A stretch of DNA of 64,000 nt, taken from Bermanella marisrubri (GTDB lineage Bacteria; Pseudomonadota; Gammaproteobacteria; Pseudomonadales; Oceanobacteraceae). How positions within the stretch are numbered: position 1 is the stretch's first letter; every line of letters begins with the position of its first letter. A model generated the notes under the pieces. The model was given only the letters and a program-made list of their open reading frames with translations, was not told where the DNA came from and searched no databases. Both the position numbers and the translations under genes were made by a program. The stretch spans positions 2,135,001-2,199,000 of the forward strand of contig NZ_CP051183.1 in the NCBI RefSeq assembly GCF_012295615.1, written 5' to 3'. Below are positions 60,001 to 64,000 of the stretch, piece after piece.

Positions 60001-62744
60001 AATATAAAGGACTCCTGAGACATTTCTTCAATGGTAAATACCTCTCTAGTTGTTATAGAGTTCTCAACCATTTTATGAATATAGCCTCCAGGCAATCGAT
60101 CCTTTTCTATTAAGTCATAAATATAATTCGGAAAATAATCTTCAAGGTCCGTAGCTATCACATAATTTGTTCTGCGATCTATGTCATAATCATCTACATC
60201 TGTAATAAAGACAGTTCTTTTATTAGTTAGCTCACCTGCAGTAATGAATAAGGACCCACTGGTTTCAATAATAGATGACTCATTCAGCAATGTACCATCA
60301 ACATCAAAACCTGCGGATCCAAAACTATACAGCACCCCACCGTTTCTGTTTCTTAAGTCCCCTAATGTGGTTTTCATTCTTAAGTTTTCATGGGCTAGTA
60401 CCAGTGCCTTGTCACCATCATTGTCAATCGTCTTAGCGGTTATATCGAGTTTGTTTCCACCCACAAAGCCATAGTTATCCCAATCAGTGGAATTAAATGT
60501 CGCTTCTCCATTGACCGCCTTTACGACACCGGTACTCTCGTTATGAAATAGGCCTTGATCTTGATTAAAGTTACCATTGGATTGAATAGCGGCTACTTTG
60601 TTGTAAAGACTACCCGTTACGCTCATATCACCGGATGAAACAAGATAGCCTTTTTCATTGTGGTGAGTATTCTTCTGGTTATAAATTCGCTCTGCATCTA
60701 TGCTTAAGGCTCCTAGAGTCTCTACAATACCGGAGTCATTATAAAAATATCCTTGACTGCTAAGTGAGGCGACTCCTTCACTGAAAATGAGCGCGCCCAT
60801 TTTGTTATACCAGGTCTGGATTGCGGCGATTGAAAGCGATTCTTTTGCTTGAATTTGAGCATCGACACCCGAGTTCGTTATAGCGTCAGTGGTGATATCA
60901 ACTTGTGCACCTGCAATTAAACCCGTATTTGAAATAGCACCACTATTATCCATATCAAGCAAACCATTTTCGGTGGCGATAACAGAGCCTAAAGAATTGT
61001 TGATTTGGTTCGTTGAAAGCGTCGCATTGCCAACCACTTGCAATGCAGCAAAGTTATTGTTCGAATCAGCACTGTAGTTATTGAAAGCTTGACCAACAAA
61101 ATCAAAATCCCCATCAGCCGCCAGAATCGCGTTACTATTATTTACGTTATTTTGAGTTGTTAAAGATGTATTGCCAGCACTATAAATAAGAGCGCCTTCG
61201 GTATTATTAATATCTGATTCTACGTCGATACTAATACTACTGCCTGCTTGTATCTTTGCTTGGCGACCGTGATTACGGAACTGTTGCGAAGCAATTTGAA
61301 TACTATCGCCTGCGATTAATGCAGTATTTTCTAATTCAGTGGTTTGAATATTAAGCTGCCCTTCTCTTGCAACGATCGTTGGTAGAGCATCAGTGCTGCC
61401 TGCGTTGTCTTGCCCGTTAATGACTGCATTTGAGGTGAGGTTAATATTATTACTGGCCTCTATGCTATTTCGATTAACAATTGATTTGTCGTTTGCGTCA
61501 AGATTGACAGTATCACCTGCATAAATGACACCCTCATTCACAATATCGTCATTGGTTACATCAATGCTTAGCTCATTTTTGGCGTGTAATTTTGCCTGAT
61601 TACCTGCATTGGAAAACAAAGCGGTCGTCACATCAGTATTATTACCTTGAACAAGGCCTGTGTTTGCAAAGCTCTGTGTGTCTATCGTTAGGTTTTGATC
61701 AGAGGTAATTGCACCACTATTTTCTAGACGCTCTGATAACGAGATCGCACTACCACCGTCGGCTGATATCAGCTTACCCTTCTCATTGTTTATTAAGCTT
61801 TGAGCGGTAAAATCAACTTGGTTTGCGGCAATGGTTCCTGAGTTTGTGATATTCCCGCTTTGATCTAAGGTAAAGTTCGAAGTGGCAATAACATCACCAC
61901 CCAAGTTCACCCCTAAACCCTGTTCCGTACCAACCAGATGAATTCTATTAGCGTACATGCCGCCGATGGCAGCTACATCGAGTGAGAATTCAGGAGTGCT
62001 TGATTCATCCGAAGTAGCTAAGGTGTTTTTTTCGATCTGTTCTAAATCGGTAGATATCGTGTTTTGCCCAGTGACGAGATTAAGTTGATTCGCCCAGAGA
62101 TCACCATTGATATCAATACTACGCGCCAATATGTCTATCTGCTCAACATTACTGCCGTTAAAACCTAGCTCTCCAATATCAACTTTTCCCTTTGAGACAT
62201 CAAAGCCGCTAAACTGAGCGCCATCAAACATTAATTGGCCCGTTGTTAATGTCGCACGCGGTGTGTTGATAAATCCGCAACCGTTACACGTGATACCATT
62301 TTGGTTTGCGATAACAACTTCTGCTTGCTGACCTGCGACTTCGGTATACCCCAATAGCTGCGATGGATTGGCGCCGATAACTTCATTGAGGATAATGCTT
62401 GCCTGCTGCCCCTCTAAACGGCTATTTCCATCGATATAGCCTGCTAGTTGCGTTGCTACTATGTCTGGAGAGTTGTTTAAGATTAAACCTTCTTCACCAA
62501 CGTTAAACTGATTGTATTCATTGCGAGACACGCCTCCGTCAGAGGGCTTATTAATATTGACAACAGGGATACCGTTTGCCGATTCTTCAAGCGCTACCCC
62601 CTTGCCGTTTATCGCTGATACGACACCTTGTGCAACAACAAGATTGGGCAGTGATGCATAAACAATAAGGGTGAATAGCGCTAACGGCTTTTTATAGGCA
62701 CGAAACAGAGAGAGAACAGGTTTTGTCGAAGATACAGCAGGCAT
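54042..62744 (-). CDS. cdiA: CdiA-like two-partner secretion effector, 2900 residues
   Basis: A giant exoprotein. Signal peptide ends near LVVAQG (about residue 38); the TPS secretion domain follows (residues about 40-300, with GITCNGCGFINTPRATLTTG near 145-165). Filament repeats fill about 300-2150 (many N-A-G-x-L/DINT-type strands and a Ser/Thr-rich part from about 1600). The pre-toxin part about 2210-2500 includes a degenerate HExxH (LGHEVLES near 2460). The last 120 residues (after PVLPVVLKLKNID) form a short unassigned toxin. No VENN motif is seen. Followed by cdiI with 11-bp overlap. Confidence 0.9.
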   Translation of the reverse strand: MPAVSSTKPVLSLFRAYKKPLALFTLIVYASLPNLVVAQGVVSAINGKGVALEESANGIPVVNINKPSDGGVSRNEYNQFNVGEEGLILNNSPDIVATQLAGYIDGNSRLEGQQASIILNEVIGANPSQLLGYTEVAGQQAEVVIANQNGITCNGCGFINTPRATLTTGQLMFDGAQFSGFDVSKGKVDIGELGFNGSNVEQIDILARSIDINGDLWANQLNLVTGQNTISTDLEQIEKNTLATSDESSTPEFSLDVAAIGGMYANRIHLVGTEQGLGVNLGGDVIATSNFTLDQSGNITNSGTIAANQVDFTAQSLINNEKGKLISADGGSAISLSERLENSGAITSDQNLTIDTQSFANTGLVQGNNTDVTTALFSNAGNQAKLHAKNELSIDVTNDDIVNEGVIYAGDTVNLDANDKSIVNRNSIEASNNINLTSNAVINGQDNAGSTDALPTIVAREGQLNIQTTELENTALIAGDSIQIASQQFRNHGRQAKIQAGSSISIDVESDINNTEGALIYSAGNTSLTTQNNVNNSNAILAADGDFDFVGQAFNNYSADSNNNFAALQVVGNATLSTNQINNSLGSVIATENGLLDMDNSGAISNTGLIAGAQVDITTDAITNSGVDAQIQAKESLSIAAIQTWYNKMGALIFSEGVASLSSQGYFYNDSGIVETLGALSIDAERIYNQKNTHHNEKGYLVSSGDMSVTGSLYNKVAAIQSNGNFNQDQGLFHNESTGVVKAVNGEATFNSTDWDNYGFVGGNKLDITAKTIDNDGDKALVLAHENLRMKTTLGDLRNRNGGVLYSFGSAGFDVDGTLLNESSIIETSGSLFITAGELTNKRTVFITDVDDYDIDRRTNYVIATDLEDYFPNYIYDLIEKDRLPGGYIHKMVENSITTREVFTIEEMSQESFILSGDNIDLNIKGAIRNEYSTISALGNNDAASFDVINFEFEEKQIDKKTGKYTFVILSKCNWPERCLKGRDRAPSNPRDIRHPPKVVDSSNNSDFKKVVSTISANKKLSIKAETISNGTSDKANESDSVVINAPKDVSDKSTDIITSEIINAGSNLDDLSYGALFSQVDNGNHGYLIETNPNFTEYQNFISSDYMLERMGVDINENDAVRLGDGYFEQDLVRDQILDLTGVQFVDDSQSIQDQYIALMENALTAKENLTLSIGVELTLEQIEALDKPIVWMVEKQFETKDGVKTALVPQVYFNDTMGLSLREDGALIAADTVDLEATNEIANAGVIKAKDKLKLVANDIKNTNKLVSKNEMDLVAQRDIHNASGLIDSARININAGRDFINQTQVEVVDLSGANSTFKQSLVGDTATINAQELNITAGNDVKFIGSDVNVEGDLVVEAVNNIEMTTAKIIEEAISGNFYNVSSTQHQTTEIGAGTVLMIAGGTVKSEGAKVASDGNLEIDANDIQLLAVKNTEDKDIFYNYGGGDTEHTQSHSEEVIASAFTSDGVLTLSSKNDIISKGTQFSGKDGVNLSAEGNVLLATETALNTSRVDKTSKSSGFGGSTRRASTEINESLTHLGSSINSDGSITIQSGGNTALVGSTIEAGENVNLDATGDLLVSAAVNDSFNQYTKTKKGSFTQSSQNKGAKTQEAIASSISAGTNLNINTAGNVTVKGSDLSAQETMTIGDDVIAQSQDGSAQLSPDGQFVNQEGEQVGNVTVTTQELKNESWNEKSSGFSGILKDIASGVSLMVSSVAATAGIPVDAEIEVGSSSSERSQQTIQQASNLQAKNLNVDVAGDVAVIGSNATVQDTANIDAQSFTMDAAKESSSYSKTESTTTVSSSAPSVGENEITVANLSETKTSTTEATTSTTWSGSSLNAGNLNINTDKAVNIVSSDVTVQGDTDIQAEDIVVSGRQDTTETTTTLKEEIKTVSVGVKNAYVDTAQAIEELNSAKNAVRDAKQAYDDAKQKIADGQMPASELKYFETNIAAATANLTNATIAVASAGATAAGTTGTGGFYATGNASVETNESSSTEVSSTWNGSNVNLGGNATLQAQDEIQVKGSNVAVGGELQLDAEDINLLAGENSTQTSSDSSSHTESASYSTNGGPSGSLSANKTESSSESQYYTNTQIVAGSLSSDSENLTLSGANVDAGVVDISTENLLVESLQNTSTSNSQTQGANLSLGGVAPPTSGGINQQQSESSSAWVDQQSSITGGNVSIKAKDTTLRGGLIAAQDENGADNGNLNFVTDTLTVENIQDHDTSSDKGFSLNTGASTTTVGANYSGHDKRQTTKATIGNGNVTVGGEQLAETDIDVNRDTSNAQEITKNHELGGLDATVTVDHRLASEEGRQDIANDFEDTAEHGQDIARTTSKLIEDDNLNALNFGETLHNNAQATQLKNDLVRNPENAELLAGLKSDDPEVYAQAVKDLGQLAQAKFGLDLSEVDLYDGEKTTSGSLGDNALTDVKGGTVVDKNNANAGDIFVDAGDGASKTDMANTLGHEVLESQDFQGKDSSLTGGLFGTNTDSQQESLANAFGEQFSDRINQAAGGNLDSTGGADFSNNLKNSQAVQAGTQKANTVGNAIVEHRQLYVSEAKAIIDHAQTYADRHDISLDQAKQELTQQALLQVDSEWADQAHIQENDRAREGLKEIAAEIPPIKDAYVNGGLVGAFIATPPDKENQYINANQARMIEDGAAGEDNYMSKYATENGELSVELTPMQQVGETVDGIVNGAISIGEGLIEDYPGTMDDMVQVIRDGVGGCVDAGLDCVLSDPREGYSGDRAFVDLLQGDRESAVSNNNIELAGEVAPVLPVVLKLKNIDLSGQTVDTQIGAGTNGSYNAENDFDGKNPSDSTAQETDLQAKKELVESKLLSAQEITGAYTKNNKAEDLKLYEDLKRAEQRTEPEYKRDPKSAGFDAGDRILTGIKNILEGLDSAE
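55807..56107 (-). repeat. Pre-toxin duplication, CdiA copy
   Basis: Counterpart of 53101-53400 in the orphan gene, same strand and frame. The shared segment begins with the LTVENIQDHDT stretch. Confidence 0.88.
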
Positions 62745-62919
62745 TGATCAGCTTCCATGTGTTCAACCACTGTCAAACCGCGTGTCTGATAGTGGAGGTT
62801 TATCAAAGGACGCGGACTTTATAACCTGTTCACATTTCAGTCAATCGCTTACATAATAAACATGATGAGCGTCACATTTAATTAAAGCCATTGCTCTACT
62901 TTTTTAAAAATGCAAGACT

Positions 62920-64000
62920 TTAAAAACTCAAGCTAACACGCCCGGCCAGTGTGCAGCAATTTGACACGCCTTCGGGCTTATAAAAAACTGGCTGAGAAAT
63001 GGTAAAGTCAAAACCCACACTACTAACCGCACCTTTTACACCAAGGCTTAGACCCGCGAGAATATCGTCTTCGTAATTGCTTGCCCCTTCACCATCGATA
63101 CCGCCAATATCAAACCCTATGTATAGTGACGTACGGGTTTCTCGTAAGGGGTAGGCTAAATCATTTCTAATTCTCCACCCATCAGCTGCACTCACTGTAT
63201 TTTTTGATTCGTAACCTCGAACCGTGTATCGACTTCCATTACTGAACCAGTCCAAGGTATACAGTTGAGTATCAGCTTTTTGCAGATAAACCTGAGCGGA
63301 ATAGTTTAATTTTTGTGCAAATGAAGAAAAGTGTGTATTAATGAGTAAGCTCGCAGTGAAATACCGATAATCAGAACCGATAATGCCGTTTGCATCGTTG
63401 CTTTGCTCTGCACCAAACCAATCCAAACCTTGATAAGCTGAAAAGGACATATCATAGACAGCTGCGCTACCGTAATATTTATAGAGCAGTGATAATTTAA
63501 TATCTGTTAGCCTACGCTTTTGCAGTTTGACTTCTGTGTCGTTTATATAACCTGCGCGACTGCGCTTACGCAGCTCTACATCCGTTGTTAGCTTGCTATT
63601 ATTGTCTCGATTAACAAGATATTTGGCCGATAGATATTCATCGTGGGAATCCCCACTGCTGACAAAATCCTGAACGGCGCCACTCACTGCTTGAGTATAA
63701 TCTGAACCGGTAAGGCGTGTAGAAAGCAACCAGTAGCCAATCGGAACCTCCCAACCTAATCGATAGTTATAACTACCATTGGCGCTATCTTGATCTAAAT
63801 CTCGTCCACCGCCAAAGGATAAACGATCTTGAATGCCTACTAAATTGTCGATGTTCGCAGAAGCGGATAATTGATATTTCCCCGTCGCTTCACTACCGGC
63901 ATCGTCAATCGCGAGGTTGCCATAAATTCGGTTTCCCTCTTGAACCTTAGCTCGCAGCTTACTCGTTCCCACCTCTTCACCAGGTAATATATCAAACTTG
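62920..64000 (-). CDS. cdiB: CdiB-like TpsB outer-membrane transporter, 5' end outside window
   Basis: The C-terminal 360 residues of an Omp85-family two-partner secretion porin (ShlB/FhaC type). Beta strands alternate through the whole part (GDSHDEYLSAKYLVNRDN, FTASLLINTHFSSF, RYTVRGYESKNTV with the conserved RGY/F-type motif), ending in Phe (RVSLSF). It is 175 bp upstream of cdiA on the same strand, the usual TpsB-TpsA order. The frame remains open to the window edge, so the POTRA domains and signal peptide lie outside. Confidence 0.93.
   Translation of the reverse strand, partial: KFDILPGEEVGTSKLRAKVQEGNRIYGNLAIDDAGSEATGKYQLSASANIDNLVGIQDRLSFGGGRDLDQDSANGSYNYRLGWEVPIGYWLLSTRLTGSDYTQAVSGAVQDFVSSGDSHDEYLSAKYLVNRDNNSKLTTDVELRKRSRAGYINDTEVKLQKRRLTDIKLSLLYKYYGSAAVYDMSFSAYQGLDWFGAEQSNDANGIIGSDYRYFTASLLINTHFSSFAQKLNYSAQVYLQKADTQLYTLDWFSNGSRYTVRGYESKNTVSAADGWRIRNDLAYPLRETRTSLYIGFDIGGIDGEGASNYEDDILAGLSLGVKGAVSSVGFDFTISQPVFYKPEGVSNCCTLAGRVSLSF

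Noticed and set aside
49145-64000. Prophage or integrated plasmid for the toxin region
   Set aside because: No integrase, phage structural genes or transposase are visible, and tRNA-Val at 49025 is not followed by a repeated 3' end.

Overview
The window looks like a chromosomal segment of a marine-type gammaproteobacterium, probably an Oceanospirillales-like or Pseudomonas-related lineage. This is inferred from moderate GC, a thrS-infC-rpmI-rplT-pheS-pheT-ihfA block, a motY/rnt/peroxiredoxin neighbourhood like that of Pseudomonas, MiaE, LapAB and a LexA-controlled dinB. No species name can be proven from the sequence alone.

Layout. 1-6.7 kb: a MoxR/DUF58/DUF4381/BatA/BatB/BatD operon whose first gene is cut by the window edge, followed by a tiny SEC-C protein and an EamA transporter. 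7.9-14.4 kb: a fused B12-dependent acyl-CoA mutase (IcmF type), a cold-shock protein, an M17 aminopeptidase and the tRNA hydroxylase TrhO. 14.4-20.4 kb: Tpx, a persulfide-sensor-like ArsR regulator with a SulP transporter, and small envelope proteins. 20.6-27.2 kb: two AraC regulators, a PLP enzyme and FadH; the second regulator is divergent from fadH. 27.3-28.2 kb: a minus-strand tRNA operon (Val-Asp three times) with two 80-bp repeats carrying the tRNA-Asp 3' end at its tail. 28.3-36.5 kb: comEA, pyrF, lapB, lapA, xni, an Atm1-type ABC exporter, an HDOD gene with a CRP-like site, LexA-boxed dinB, and motY. 36.6-41.3 kb: rnt, a split YeeE/PmpAB-type pair interrupted by a 267-bp inverted-repeat element, a 2-Cys peroxiredoxin, miaE, a thioesterase and tRNA-Pro. 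41.4-48.8 kb: the translation operon thrS to ihfA, with an AUU start for infC, a probable UUG start for pheS, and a thrS leader hairpin that resembles a tRNA-Thr anticodon arm. 49.0-49.1 kb: tRNA-Val(GAC).

49.3-64 kb is an accessory two-partner secretion / contact-dependent inhibition locus on the minus strand: CdiB (partial), a 2900-residue CdiA, a small candidate immunity protein, then a second module with a 741-residue CdiA-C-terminal-like protein and its own candidate immunity protein. The second toxin-like protein has its own signal peptide and ribosome-binding site and an intact HExxH motif where CdiA has a degenerate one. Both modules share about 300 bp of pre-toxin sequence upstream of the toxin tip and a matching sequence downstream of the immunity gene, so homologous recombination could swap the toxin-immunity tips.

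The least conventional signals are the orphan toxin module, the inverted-repeat element that appears to have replaced the ribosome-binding site of the second YeeE-like gene, the tRNA-Asp tail repeats (comparable to the rtT repeats of E. coli tyrT), and the thrS anticodon-mimic leader.
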